Below are positions 34,893 to 43,688 of a DNA stretch of 64,000 nt, piece by piece. The first letter of the stretch is position 1. The number at the start of each line of letters is the position of its first letter. Location: the NCBI GenBank assembly GCA_022482625.1, contig JAKVOU010000001.1, forward strand, positions 744,001 to 808,000. Reading direction: 5' to 3'. The notes beneath the pieces were generated by a model that ran no database searches, was not told the origin of the DNA, and was given only the letters and a program-made list of their open reading frames with translations. The stretch is from Spirochaetia bacterium (GTDB lineage Bacteria; Spirochaetota; Spirochaetia; Sphaerochaetales; Sphaerochaetaceae). Made by a program: the position numbers and the translations under genes.

Positions 34893-36023
34893 ATGAAAAA
34901 AGCACTGAGTGTATTGCTGGCAACAGCAATGTGCGCTGGTCTGGTCTTTGCAAACGGAACCACTGAACAGCCGGCAGCAAAGAAAGGTCTGAAGATTACC
35001 ATCATCACCACCCCATCCGGTGTAGATGACGGCTCCTTCAACGAAGACAACTACAATGGTATCCTGGACTTCATCAAAGATAATCCGGGAGCAACAGTCA
35101 AACCGATCAGAGAACCCAGCGGTGACGTAGCAAAGGCACTGAAGGCCGCCGGAGACGTAGTAGCCGATTACGATGTAGAAGTATGCACTGGATTCCAGTT
35201 TGCAGGTATAAGCCAGCTCGCAATTGATAATCCTGACACAAAGTTCATCCTTGTTGACACCTATCCTACCGATCCGAAGGATCCAAGCAAGAACATCGTG
35301 CTTGACAATATCTATGCAATGCAGTTTGCTGAGCAGGAAAGTGGTTTCTTCGCAGGAATGGCTGCAGCCCTGGAAACAAAGACCGGAAAAGTAGCCGTAG
35401 TCAATGGAGTAGCCTATCCTTCAAACGTAAACTACCAGTATGGTTTCGAATGCGGCGTAAAATATGCCAATGCCAAGTATGAAACAAAAACTCAGTGCGT
35501 AGAACTTGCTTCCCAGGCCGGCACTGATGTAACAGGAGCAAATGTGGGTGGTAACTACATCGGTTCCTTTGCTGACGAAGCAACAGGCAAGGTCGTCGGC
35601 GAACAGCTGATTGAAAAAGGTTGTGATATCCTCTTTGTCGCAGCCGGCGGAAGCGGCAACGGTGTATTCACCGCAGCAAAGGAAAGCAACGGAGCCTGCA
35701 AGGTCATCGGATGTGACGTAGACCAGTGGAATGACGGAGTAAACGGTGACAGCAATATCATCCTTACCAGCGTACTGAAAGTCATGAGACCGAATGTAAA
35801 GCGAGTCCTTACTGAAATCAACAACGGTACTTTCAAAGGGGGAAATTACCTGTTGAAGGCAGATAGCGATTCTACCGGTTACGTAAAGACCCCAGGACAT
35901 AACCAGCTCAGTGCAGCAACGATAGAAAAGCTCGACGCAGCTTACCAGCTGGTCAAGAGTGGAAAAATCGTTCCCGCTTCGAATTTCGGAGGTTTCACAC
36001 CGGAGCAGTTCAAAGTCGACTGA
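34893..36023 (+). CDS. Bmp-family nucleoside-binding (lipo)protein
   Basis: Periplasmic binding protein of the basic membrane protein family (PF02608, similar to Treponema PnrA), 376 residues. Signal peptide MKKALSVLLATAMCAGLVFA followed by NGTTEQPAAKKG; Cys15 might be a relaxed lipobox, otherwise cleavage follows VFA. The ligand domains show DDGSFNEDNYNGILDFIKDN and AGMAAALETKTGKVAVVNG, then ILFVAAGGSGNGVFTAAKE and VIGCDVDQWNDG, all typical of nucleoside-binding Bmp proteins. GGGAG precedes the ATG. It is transcribed away from its ABC operon but is surely its receptor. A strong terminator follows. Confidence 0.93.
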   Translation: MKKALSVLLATAMCAGLVFANGTTEQPAAKKGLKITIITTPSGVDDGSFNEDNYNGILDFIKDNPGATVKPIREPSGDVAKALKAAGDVVADYDVEVCTGFQFAGISQLAIDNPDTKFILVDTYPTDPKDPSKNIVLDNIYAMQFAEQESGFFAGMAAALETKTGKVAVVNGVAYPSNVNYQYGFECGVKYANAKYETKTQCVELASQAGTDVTGANVGGNYIGSFADEATGKVVGEQLIEKGCDILFVAAGGSGNGVFTAAKESNGACKVIGCDVDQWNDGVNGDSNIILTSVLKVMRPNVKRVLTEINNGTFKGGNYLLKADSDSTGYVKTPGHNQLSAATIEKLDAAYQLVKSGKIVPASNFGGFTPEQFKVD

Positions 36024-36046
36024 TACTGACAATCAAACGACTTCAG

Positions 36047-36083
36047 AAAAGGGCTGCCGAAAAAAAAGGCAGCCCTTTTTTTC
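36047..36083 (+). terminator. Terminator after the Bmp gene
   Basis: GGGCTGCC (36051-36058) and GGCAGCCC (36068-36075), an A-rich loop, then TTTTTTT. A-T pairs extend the stem on both sides. Confidence 0.9.
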
Positions 36084-36192
36084 AACTTCTGTGAAATCAT
36101 TATTTCAATTATGTTATTTTTTTGGGTCTTATGTTCAAAATCACACGGTTTGTGATAAGATGCACACAGTAACGCAATGGAGGATGCAAAGC

Positions 36193-37101
36193 ATGGAGAA
36201 AAAACATATCGGATGGATCGGAACAGGTGTCATGGGACTGAACATGGCTATGCGATTGCTTGATGCTGGCTATGCGCTGACCGTATATAACCGCACGGCA
36301 TCAAAAGCCCAGCCTTTGGTAAAGAAAGGCGCAAGGCTTGCGGTATCTCCTGCAGAAGTAGCAGAAACAGCAGATATTGTTTTTACCATGGTAGGTTATC
36401 CAAAGGATGTCAACGAAGTTTACTTTGGAAGCAACGGTATCTTCAGCACTGCAAGAACCGGTCAGTTACTGGTCGACATGACTACTACTGAACCATCCTT
36501 GGCAATCAAGATTGCAGAAAAAGCAGGTGCAATAGGCGCAGCAGCACTGGATGCTCCTGTATCAGGTGGAGATATCGGCGCGCAGAAAGGTACCCTGTCA
36601 ATCATGGTCGGCGGTGAAGAAAGTGCTTTCAGAGAAGCCCTTCCCTATCTGCAGGTCATGGGAAAGAATATTACCCTCGAAGGCAAGTCAGGTGCAGGAC
36701 AACATACAAAGATGGCCAACCAAATCGTCATTGCAGGAACAATGGGTGGTGTATGTGAAGCCCTGTTGTATGGCAGAAAGGCCGGACTTGATTTGACAAG
36801 GCTGGTCGATACCATCAAAGCAGGAGCTGCCGGTTGCTGGACCTTGGACAACCTGGCACCAAGGATAATTGCAGGGAATTATAATCCCGGTTTCTATGTG
36901 GATCATTTTGTAAAGGATATGGGCATTGCCCTTGATGAGGCAAAAAGGATGAAACTGAGTTTACCGACGCTGGCATTGGTAAACCAACTGTATGTTGCCA
37001 TGCAAGGACACGGAAGAGGCAAGATGGGAACACAAGCCCTGGTCCTTGCCTTGGATGATCTCAATGGATCAGGGCTGTTTGGCCTGAAGGAGCAGAAATA
37101 A
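36193..37101 (+). CDS. Beta-hydroxyacid dehydrogenase (3-hydroxyisobutyrate / tartronate semialdehyde reductase family)
   Basis: A 302-residue NAD(P)-dependent oxidoreductase. The Rossmann motif IGWIGTGVMGLNMAMRL lies at residues 5-21, the substrate signature LDAPVSGGDIGAQKGTLSIM near 120, and the catalytic Lys in GQHTKMANQIVIAG near 170. The family acts on short 3-hydroxy acids such as tartronate semialdehyde or 3-hydroxyisobutyrate; the members cannot be separated by eye. GGAGG lies 8 bases before the ATG at 36193, which discards a 78-residue upstream extension. Its stop is immediately followed by the citrate synthase ATG, so the two are translated together. Asn after TVYNR suggests NADP preference, tentatively. 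Confidence 0.88.
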   Translation: MEKKHIGWIGTGVMGLNMAMRLLDAGYALTVYNRTASKAQPLVKKGARLAVSPAEVAETADIVFTMVGYPKDVNEVYFGSNGIFSTARTGQLLVDMTTTEPSLAIKIAEKAGAIGAAALDAPVSGGDIGAQKGTLSIMVGGEESAFREALPYLQVMGKNITLEGKSGAGQHTKMANQIVIAGTMGGVCEALLYGRKAGLDLTRLVDTIKAGAAGCWTLDNLAPRIIAGNYNPGFYVDHFVKDMGIALDEAKRMKLSLPTLALVNQLYVAMQGHGRGKMGTQALVLALDDLNGSGLFGLKEQK

Positions 37102-38421
37102 ATGGAGCTGAAGGAAAAAGGCGCACATCTTAGTTGGGATGGGAAAGAATGTGATCTTGGATTGATTACAGACAACATGGGCGGCAAGGCAATTGATATC
37201 TCCAATCTGAGAAAAGATACAGGACTGTTGACCTATGATCCGGGATTCATGAATACAGGCAGCTGCATGAGTTCCATCTGCTATGTAGATGGTGAAAAAG
37301 GCATACTCAGATACAGAGGCTATGACATTCAGGACTTGGTAGATCACTGTGACTTCGTCGAAGTAGCCTATCTGTTGGTAAAAGGAGAATTGCCTACCCT
37401 CCATCAGCGGCACGAATATCAGGAATTGCTGAACAAGCATTCCATGCTGCATACGGATATGCAGCTGTTTTTCAGAAATTTTCCACAGAATGCCCATCCT
37501 ATGTCAATCTTGGCTTCTATGGTCGCGTCCCTTTCAGCTTTTTATCCTGAGATGAGCGGAGATGTAGATCCTGAAGAGAACATAGACCTTACGGTGACAA
37601 GACTTCTGTCAAAGATGAGGACAATTGCCGCTTTTACCTACAGGCAGATGCAAGGTCAGGATGCAATACCACCTTCCTACAAGTACACCTACTGTGCGAA
37701 CTTCCTCAACATGATGTTTGCTTCACCCGTGATAAACTACACACCAAACCCTGTACATGTAAAGGCCCTCAACCAACTGTTGATCATCCATGCAGACCAT
37801 GAACAGAACTGCTCGACAAGTGCCGTAAGATTGGTTGCTTCAAGTGGCGCAAACCTCTATGCCAGTGTCGCAGCCGGTTGCTGTGCACTGTGGGGCAGCA
37901 GACACGGCGGTGCAAACCAGGCAGTGCTTGACATGTTGGAAAGAATCAACAAGAACGGACTTTCCATCAAAGACGTCATCAGCATGGCAAAGGACAAGAA
38001 TTCGAATTTCAGGCTTTCTGGATTCGGACACAGGGTGTACAAGACCTATGATCCAAGGGCAAAGATAGCAAAGAAACTCTGCAATGAAGTACTCGGAGAA
38101 GAAGCTCAGACAGATCCTTTGCTCAAGATTGCACAGGAACTTGAAGATGCGGCATTGAACGATCCCTATTTCCAGGAAAGGCATCTTTATCCCAATGTTG
38201 ACTTCTACACCGGCATCATTTTCCATGCCATGGGAATTCCCTCAAGCATGTTCACGGTGTTGTTTGCCATGGGACGTCTCCCTGGCTGGATTGCCCACTG
38301 GTTGGAATGGAGGCACGATCCATATCAGAAGATCGGACGTCCACGCCAAGTATACTGCGGACCGGTTGCAAGGAAAGTCATTCCTATTGAAGATCGGTTC
38401 AGCAGCAATGAAAAGCAGTAG
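37102..38421 (+). CDS. gltA: Citrate synthase
   Basis: Cytoplasmic enzyme joining acetyl-CoA and oxaloacetate to citrate, 439 residues. Family blocks: GILRYRGYDIQDLV, HADHEQNCSTSAVRLVASSGANLYASV, WGSRHGGANQAVLDML (catalytic His region), GFGHRVYKTYDPRAK and VDFYTGIIFHAMGIPSSMFTVLFAMGR. It follows the dehydrogenase gene with no gap; the ribosome site (AAGGAG) lies inside that gene. Aconitase is encoded next, in opposite orientation. The two give the oxidative entry of the TCA route, in an organism of this type probably for glutamate synthesis; isocitrate dehydrogenase is not in the window. Confidence 0.96.
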   Translation: MELKEKGAHLSWDGKECDLGLITDNMGGKAIDISNLRKDTGLLTYDPGFMNTGSCMSSICYVDGEKGILRYRGYDIQDLVDHCDFVEVAYLLVKGELPTLHQRHEYQELLNKHSMLHTDMQLFFRNFPQNAHPMSILASMVASLSAFYPEMSGDVDPEENIDLTVTRLLSKMRTIAAFTYRQMQGQDAIPPSYKYTYCANFLNMMFASPVINYTPNPVHVKALNQLLIIHADHEQNCSTSAVRLVASSGANLYASVAAGCCALWGSRHGGANQAVLDMLERINKNGLSIKDVISMAKDKNSNFRLSGFGHRVYKTYDPRAKIAKKLCNEVLGEEAQTDPLLKIAQELEDAALNDPYFQERHLYPNVDFYTGIIFHAMGIPSSMFTVLFAMGRLPGWIAHWLEWRHDPYQKIGRPRQVYCGPVARKVIPIEDRFSSNEKQ

Positions 38422-38451
38422 GAACAAAGACTAGTTACGTCTGATACAGAA

Positions 38452-38494
38452 CGGGGTTGTTGCAAAAGTCACAGATGACAAAGCAACAACCCCG
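38452..38494 (+). terminator. Long hairpin after citrate synthase
   Basis: A 12-bp perfect stem: CGGGGTTGTTGC (38452-38463) and GCAACAACCCCG (38483-38494), with a 19-base loop. ATATTTTGG follows, a weak T run. Probably terminates the dehydrogenase-gltA pair. Confidence 0.6.
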
Positions 38495-38701
38495 ATATTT
38501 TGGTATTTCCACAGTGCCATAGAAGAGAATCAAATCTTTTTCGATAAGCTTGCAAAGCGAAGGTACGTCCAAGACGAATGAACATAGAATCAAAACATAC
38601 AACAGGCAGGCGGCATTTCTTGGAAATGCCCTCACCGTATCTATAAGTTTCAGCTAATCCAGGCACATAGGCTTGGGCCAATATCTTGAAGGACAATAAT
38701 A
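38495..38701. other. Intergenic stretch, possible degraded coding sequence
   Basis: Between the two terminators lies about 200 bases with no intact gene. The - strand frame gives CRLPVVCFDSMFIRLGRTFA, which looks protein-like, but there is no start with a ribosome site and I could not assign it to any family. Perhaps a remnant of a transposase or other lost gene. Confidence 0.3.
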
Positions 38702-38738
38702 AAAGGAGCCGATGCAAAACTTCTGCAACAGCTCCTTT
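38702..38738. terminator. Terminator hairpin serving the aconitase gene
   Basis: AAAGGAGC (38702-38709) and GCTCCTTT (38731-38738) with inner TGCA/TGCA pairing. A run flanks the left side, which gives a short T run on the - strand after aconitase. Forty bases from its stop. Confidence 0.6.
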
Positions 38739-38778
38739 CTTATGCAAGATCAGCCATACGGCCGACAAGCAAATCTGC

Positions 38779-40734
38779 TTATTTGTCTTTCATATCACTG
38801 CGGATGACATTGAGCAATCCTCCGGCCAGCAGCATATCAAGCTGAGGACGGGTGATTTCACATTTCATCTTTACGTTTCGGTCTCCGATACGAACAACAA
38901 AAGGTGCTCCTTCCAAGCAAGCCATCGTAACCTGATCCTGTACGTCGTCAATCTCAATGGTCTCACCCTGTTGGATCGCATCATAGTCGTCCTTAGAGAA
39001 GAACGTAAGCGGCAAAATACCGAAATTGCACAAGTTGTTCTGATGTATCCTTTCGATTGAAAGTGCCAATACGGCCTTTACTCCCAGATACATCGGGCAG
39101 ATTGCAGCATGTTCCCTGCTGGATCCCTGCCCATAGGAAAGGCCTGCGACAATGAAATTGTCAATGCCGCTGTCACGGTTTTCACCGCAACGGTCACTGA
39201 AAGTAGGATCGACACCCTCGAAGACAAAACCCGCATATACAGGTATGTTGGAACGATATTTCAATCTTGGGCCAGCCGGCATTATATGATCGGTGGTTAT
39301 CTTGTCCCCTACCTTGATCGTCACGACGCCGGAAAGTTCCTTTTCCAACGGACCTTTTGCCGGAGGCTCTCCGATATTCGGTCCTCTAAGAATTTCAATA
39401 TCGTGTCCGTCCTCAGGAGGGAAGATGAACATTGAATCATCGTAGTGGAACTGTTCCACTTCTGCTGCTTTCGGATAGGCAATGTCAGTGACCGCAAGAG
39501 GATCAGTAAAACGACCGGTAAGGGCAGCAAGGGCAGCTACTTCAGGACTGACGAGATAAAGCTGTCCACTCTTGGTACCGCTGCGTCCCTCGAAGTTCCT
39601 GTTGCTTGTCCGAAGGGAAACACCATTGGTAGGAGGACTCTGGTGGTTACCGATGCAGAACCCACAGGCACACTCAAGAATCCTAGCACCACTCGCAATC
39701 AACTTTGTCAGGCTCCCGTCCTCACTGAGCATCTCAAAGACTTCACGGCTCCCTGGTGCAATACCAAGGCTGACCGTCGGATGGACCGTATGTCCTGCAA
39801 GGATATCTGCAACCCGCCTTATATCCACATAGCTGGAATTTGTGCAGGAACCGATAAGTACTTGGTCAACCTTCTTGCCAGCCAATGATTTGATGGTGGC
39901 TATATTACCAGGACTATGCGGGCAGGCACACAAAGGCTCCAATGCAGAAAGGTCAATCTCAAACAGACCGTCATATACAGCGCCGCTATCCGCAGACAGA
40001 GGAGTATAGGCTTCTTCCCTTCCCTGAGCCTTCAGGAATTCATGGGTCTTTTCATCACTCGGAAAGATACTTGTTGTTACTCCGCATTCGGCACCCATAT
40101 TGCAGATGGTAGCACGTTGAGGTACTTCCAGAGTCGATACGCCTTCTCCTGTATATTCAAACACACAATTGACATTACCCTTGACCGTAAAGTGTTCAAG
40201 TACCTTGAGAATTACATCTTTTGCACTTACCCACGGTCTAAGCTGGCCCTTGAGCCTGATCTCTATCACTTTCGGAGCTATGATGTGGAAAGGCTTGCCA
40301 GCCATGGCAACAGCAACGTCAAGGCCACCGGCTCCGATAGCAATCATCCCGATTCCACCGCCTGTCGTCGTATGGGAATCACTTCCCAGCAAAGTCTTTC
40401 CTGGCACGCCGAACCGTTCAAGATGTACTTGATGGCAGATTCCGTTGCCTGGCCTGGAAAAAACGATACCCTTATTTGCCGCAATGCTCTGCAGATACCT
40501 GTGGTCATCGGCATTTTCAAAACCTACCTGAACCGTATTATGGTCAACATAGCTCACGGCCAGTTCATTTCTGACTTTATCCAATCCCATGGATTCAAAT
40601 TGAAGATATGCCATGGTTCCTGTTGCATCCTGAGTCAGTGTCTGGTCAATCCTGATGCCGATCGGTTTTCCGCATACAAGTTCACCTTCTTCAAGGTGTG
40701 CACGCAGAATCTTTTCAGTCAATGTCTGTGCCAT
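38779..40734 (-). CDS. acn: Aconitate hydratase
   Basis: Iron-sulphur enzyme interconverting citrate and isocitrate, 651 residues, the length of the single-chain mitochondrial-like type found in anaerobes. The substrate and cluster motifs are clear: GSDSHTTTGGGIGMIAIGAGG, the first cluster Cys in LIGSCTNSSYVDIRR, and the other two in ILECACGFCIGNHQSP. The swivel domain shows GLSYGQGSSREHAAICPMYLG. Convergent with citrate synthase. A misannotation as 3-isopropylmalate dehydratase is excluded by the fused small subunit and the QSPPTNGVSLRTSNRNFEGR block. Confidence 0.95.
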   Translation of the reverse strand: MAQTLTEKILRAHLEEGELVCGKPIGIRIDQTLTQDATGTMAYLQFESMGLDKVRNELAVSYVDHNTVQVGFENADDHRYLQSIAANKGIVFSRPGNGICHQVHLERFGVPGKTLLGSDSHTTTGGGIGMIAIGAGGLDVAVAMAGKPFHIIAPKVIEIRLKGQLRPWVSAKDVILKVLEHFTVKGNVNCVFEYTGEGVSTLEVPQRATICNMGAECGVTTSIFPSDEKTHEFLKAQGREEAYTPLSADSGAVYDGLFEIDLSALEPLCACPHSPGNIATIKSLAGKKVDQVLIGSCTNSSYVDIRRVADILAGHTVHPTVSLGIAPGSREVFEMLSEDGSLTKLIASGARILECACGFCIGNHQSPPTNGVSLRTSNRNFEGRSGTKSGQLYLVSPEVAALAALTGRFTDPLAVTDIAYPKAAEVEQFHYDDSMFIFPPEDGHDIEILRGPNIGEPPAKGPLEKELSGVVTIKVGDKITTDHIMPAGPRLKYRSNIPVYAGFVFEGVDPTFSDRCGENRDSGIDNFIVAGLSYGQGSSREHAAICPMYLGVKAVLALSIERIHQNNLCNFGILPLTFFSKDDYDAIQQGETIEIDDVQDQVTMACLEGAPFVVRIGDRNVKMKCEITRPQLDMLLAGGLLNVIRSDMKDK

Positions 40735-40792
40735 TCTAGAAATCTCCTATGCCTGGAGTATACAGGATAAGCAACTGATAATGCAACTTACC

Positions 40793-41017
40793 TCAACATT
40801 CCCACTTGATATCTATATCGGAAAACCAAAATCTTTTACAGAACACGGCAATATCTTTCTCAGTCCGGATAATCCCATACGGAACGAAATGCCCGTTTGT
40901 CTTGTCCGTAAGGCCAAATTCCTTTTCCCCGGTACAACCACCTACCCGTATCGTCGGAACCTGACGTGCCAAATCAAGTATCTGGCATTTCTCCTTACTC
41001 CGTCGCAAGAAGGACAT
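40793..41017 (-). CDS. Small protein of unknown function (74 residues)
   Basis: Encoded from the ATG at 41017 with AAAGGGGGTG 5-8 bases upstream. The sequence begins MSFLRRSKEKCQILDLARQV and ends with SDIDIKWEC; it contains four Cys and several aromatic residues. It is soluble, with no membrane segment. I do not recognise a family. It lies between the MFS transporter gene (70 bases upstream) and aconitase, in the same direction, and could be cotranscribed with the transporter. The ribosome site argues that it is real. Confidence 0.55.
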   Translation of the reverse strand: MSFLRRSKEKCQILDLARQVPTIRVGGCTGEKEFGLTDKTNGHFVPYGIIRTEKDIAVFCKRFWFSDIDIKWEC

Positions 41018-41087
41018 ATGCACCCCCTTTTCATATCCTCCAATCAAGCAGACCATGCTATATGGAAAAAAAGACAGGTCCCTTCCA

Positions 41088-42275
41088 TCATACCTTTTTC
41101 TTCCGTTTGAGCAAGAAGATAACCAGCTGTACCATACAGACTATTGCAAGAATAGCCGAAAAAATCAGCATCATGGAAGGATAATCGAACCGATCATAGA
41201 AATCACCACCCAAGGCGCCACCTACGATGATCCCTATATTAAGCACGACTTCATGGATAACCATTCTTCTTGACCGATTGACGGAACCACTTGCTCCGTG
41301 AAAAATTGATTCAACATAAAGAAAAGCATAGAAGATACCCAAAAGGAAGAAGAAAACTATCAGCAGGCCAAATGAGGTCACCCCGTTGAACACCAAAAGC
41401 AAACCTGCAATCGCCATCTGGCTGAGAATGATATACCTGAACTTGAAATGCCAGAACTCAGTTTGTCCCAGCAGCATAAAAACTGCACAGCTTACTATGC
41501 CACGGATCAGCAGAAGAATACCGGTAGTACTCTCTGTCCATCCTAGGACTTCTCCTGCATAGAGAGGAAAGACCGTCTGGACACCTGTCAGGGCAACATA
41601 ACCTACAAATACTCCCACCCAGCAGAAGTAACGTAGGATAGTTGATCTGTCCTGCATTGCCGCCTTGCCTACATAAACTTTTTCACTGTCAAAGGTACGG
41701 ATCTGCGGCACAATGATGGAAGCAACGAAAAGGAAAATTGAAATTGAAAGAAACAATGCTGCTGCTGTAAAAAACGGCAGTTTCGTGTTTCTTTCTACCA
41801 GCAAGGTACAGACATAGGGAGCAATACCAGCCCCCAGGCTCCATGAAAAATTGAACTTGCTTATAGCTTGGTTCAGGGGCTTTCCTTCCTTCCCTCTTGA
41901 CAGCCACGCTTCTATGCTCGGCCAGATCATACTCTGGGCAAATCCATAAAGCACGAGAAGAGGCCAAATCAACGGCAAGCTGGTACACCATGCTATAAGA
42001 AGCATGACAACGACCAGGCCTATCAGGCCAACAAGAATGACATTACGGGGTCTATGCCGTTCATAAAAAGAAGCAAGTGCAATACAGGCAATACAATAAG
42101 AAATTGCAGCAAGGCCTACGGCAATGCCGATCAGGCCAGCCGGCATATTGAACATAGTCCTGAAATGGTAAACAAAATCCAAGTTGACCATGTTGATGGC
42201 CAGTTCAGTTATTACCGAAAGCAGCATGAGCGTACCCAATTGTACGGTATCAATCCTCTGTCTTGAAAGTTCCAT
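41088..42275 (-). CDS. Major facilitator superfamily transporter
   Basis: A 395-residue inner-membrane transporter with about twelve helices, the break between halves falling around residues 195-215 (TFDSEKVYVGKAAMQDRS). The loop 2-3 motif is only partly kept (FYERHRPRNVILVG). Substrate unknown; the family includes drug and sugar exporters. The tail is very basic (LLKRKKKV). Single gene, divergent from the DUF212 gene, perhaps with the small protein at 40793-41017. Confidence 0.88.
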   Translation of the reverse strand: MELSRQRIDTVQLGTLMLLSVITELAINMVNLDFVYHFRTMFNMPAGLIGIAVGLAAISYCIACIALASFYERHRPRNVILVGLIGLVVVMLLIAWCTSLPLIWPLLVLYGFAQSMIWPSIEAWLSRGKEGKPLNQAISKFNFSWSLGAGIAPYVCTLLVERNTKLPFFTAAALFLSISIFLFVASIIVPQIRTFDSEKVYVGKAAMQDRSTILRYFCWVGVFVGYVALTGVQTVFPLYAGEVLGWTESTTGILLLIRGIVSCAVFMLLGQTEFWHFKFRYIILSQMAIAGLLLVFNGVTSFGLLIVFFFLLGIFYAFLYVESIFHGASGSVNRSRRMVIHEVVLNIGIIVGGALGGDFYDRFDYPSMMLIFSAILAIVCMVQLVIFLLKRKKKV

Positions 42276-42403
42276 TATTCTCTCCGATAGAGAGGGAGTT
42301 TAGTACCAAAAATCAGGTTTGTACAGCAAAATATAAAAGATTTCCTATATCATATTATCAGAACATCCTTGTGTAACGAAAACAAAAGCTATAGATTGGA
42401 AAC

Positions 42404-42865
42404 ATGGAAAACAATCTGTTGCACAATGCTCCTTTTTTCAGCGCTCTTGTGGCTTGCCTATTGGCCCAGTTGCTCAAGCCGTTGGTATTGATGGCGACAG
42501 GTGAAAAATTTGACCGCAAGATGCTTACTACCACCGGTGGTATGCCCAGCAGCCATACTGCAGGAGTCATTGGCTTGGTAACCAGTGTTGCCATGACCAA
42601 TGGTATTGCTTCAAGTGAGTTTGCCATCAGCTGTGTCTTTGCAGCCATTGTCATCCATGATGCAATGGGTATACGGCAGGCAGCAGGGAAACAGGCAGAA
42701 GTCATAAACGAGTGGAGCAAGCTGCTCAGTAGCCTTACAGATGGTACATTTACCCCCGCAAACCTGAAAACCATGCTCGGACATTCCCTCCCTCAGGTAT
42801 TTTTCGGAGCTGTGCTCGGCCTGATCGTCGGCTTCCTGCTTACCTTCTTCTGGCCGTTCGGATAA
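42404..42865 (+). CDS. DUF212 membrane protein (divergent PAP2 family, YuiD-like)
   Basis: A 153-residue membrane protein of the divergent PAP2 family (PF02681). It has about four helices and the phosphatase-like signature KMLTTTGGMPSSHTAGVIGL at residues ~40-59, followed by AAIVIHDAMGIRQAAGKQAEVIN. The GMPSSH block corresponds to the PAP2 active-site motif, so hydrolysis of a lipid phosphate is possible, but no activity is established for the family. Single gene, no terminator seen. Confidence 0.88.
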   Translation: MENNLLHNAPFFSALVACLLAQLLKPLVLMATGEKFDRKMLTTTGGMPSSHTAGVIGLVTSVAMTNGIASSEFAISCVFAAIVIHDAMGIRQAAGKQAEVINEWSKLLSSLTDGTFTPANLKTMLGHSLPQVFFGAVLGLIVGFLLTFFWPFG

Positions 42866-43137
42866 AAAAAGACTCAGAAGATTCAAACAGAAGCAGACAT
42901 GTGTTCCTCCAAACTTGATTTCCTGCGGAAACGCGACCGTAGCTCGCATTTGTTCGGATGGTTTTTCAGCCTTGTCTGATATGTAGTTGACAGCATAGGA
43001 GATGTAATAATCCTGCTACTCTTTGCCGACTCATCAAAACAATAGTTTTTCAAGGAATCATTCCTTTGACTTGGTACTAAAAGCGAATCCAGCAAGTACC
43101 ATATCTCTGTTTTTTTCAAATAAATGCAATATTCCCC
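42866..43137. other. Intergenic stretch with one doubtful frame
   Basis: About 270 bases. On the - strand, 42883-43119 is open for 78 codons from a TTG (KKTEIWYLLDSLLVPSQRND...). It lacks a ribosome site and a recognisable family. I do not count it as a gene. No terminator of quality was seen after the DUF212 gene. Confidence 0.35.
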
Positions 43138-43198
43138 TTGACAATTTATTTCGATTTCGTAATATTCATACTACATCATATAGTACGAATTCGTACTA
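43138..43198 (+). promoter_or_regulatory. Promoter and perfect palindromic operator of the marR-MATE operon
   Basis: TTGACA (43138-43143), 16-base spacer, TAATAT (43160-43165). Just downstream is an 18-bp perfect palindrome, TAGTACGAATTCGTACTA (43181-43198), over the expected first transcribed bases, and a second TACTA...TAGTA dyad just before it. Typical of an autoregulated MarR operon. Confidence 0.7.
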
Positions 43199-43237
43199 GT
43201 CAGCAACAGAAACAATGGACAGAACAAAATACAGACA

Positions 43238-43687
43238 ATGGAACAGATAGACAAAAAATCAATACACAGGCTTATCTATCTTTTTCCAAAACTAAAACGG
43301 AACCTCAACAAGTTTCTTTTGGAAGATCAAGATAAAAGACAAGGATTAAGCAAACTGCAGACATCAGCGGTACTCATGCTGATGTTCCATGGCCCTTCGC
43401 GTATGAGTCTCCTGCAACAACGTCTTGCAGTTCCTCCCAGCACGCTGACCAGTGCCATCGATTGTCTGGAAAAGAAAAAACTAGTAAGGAGAATCCACTC
43501 ATTCGAAGACAAAAGGGTATTGATGGTAGAACTTACAGCAGAGGGTACTGAAATCGGATGGAAACTCAGGAAAGAAAACAACGAAATCTTCAAACAGAAA
43601 ATAACTAAGTTAAGCGCCGAGGAACAGGATGATTTCTGGCAAGCAATAGAGACGCTTGAGCGTCTTATCAAGAAAATCGGAGAATGA
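43238..43687 (+). CDS. MarR-family transcriptional regulator
   Basis: A 149-residue winged-helix repressor. The DNA-binding region reads LSKLQTSAVLMLMFHGPSRM then SLLQQRLAVPPSTLTSAIDCLEKKKLVRRI and the wing SFEDKRVLMVELTAEGTEI, with Asp-Lys-Arg as usual for MarR. No clear Shine-Dalgarno site before the ATG. The MATE exporter starts one base after its stop, so the regulator most likely represses itself and the pump through the palindrome at 43181-43198, released by a toxic ligand. Ligand unknown. Confidence 0.9.
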   Translation: MEQIDKKSIHRLIYLFPKLKRNLNKFLLEDQDKRQGLSKLQTSAVLMLMFHGPSRMSLLQQRLAVPPSTLTSAIDCLEKKKLVRRIHSFEDKRVLMVELTAEGTEIGWKLRKENNEIFKQKITKLSAEEQDDFWQAIETLERLIKKIGE

Positions 43688-43688
43688 A

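Noticed and set aside
38469-38768. 99-residue - strand frame that might be a transposase remnant
   Set aside because: No start signal, no terminal repeats or target duplication, and it overlaps both terminator hairpins.
42883-43119. 78-residue - strand frame with a TTG start
   Set aside because: No ribosome site, no recognisable family, and low-complexity polar sequence.
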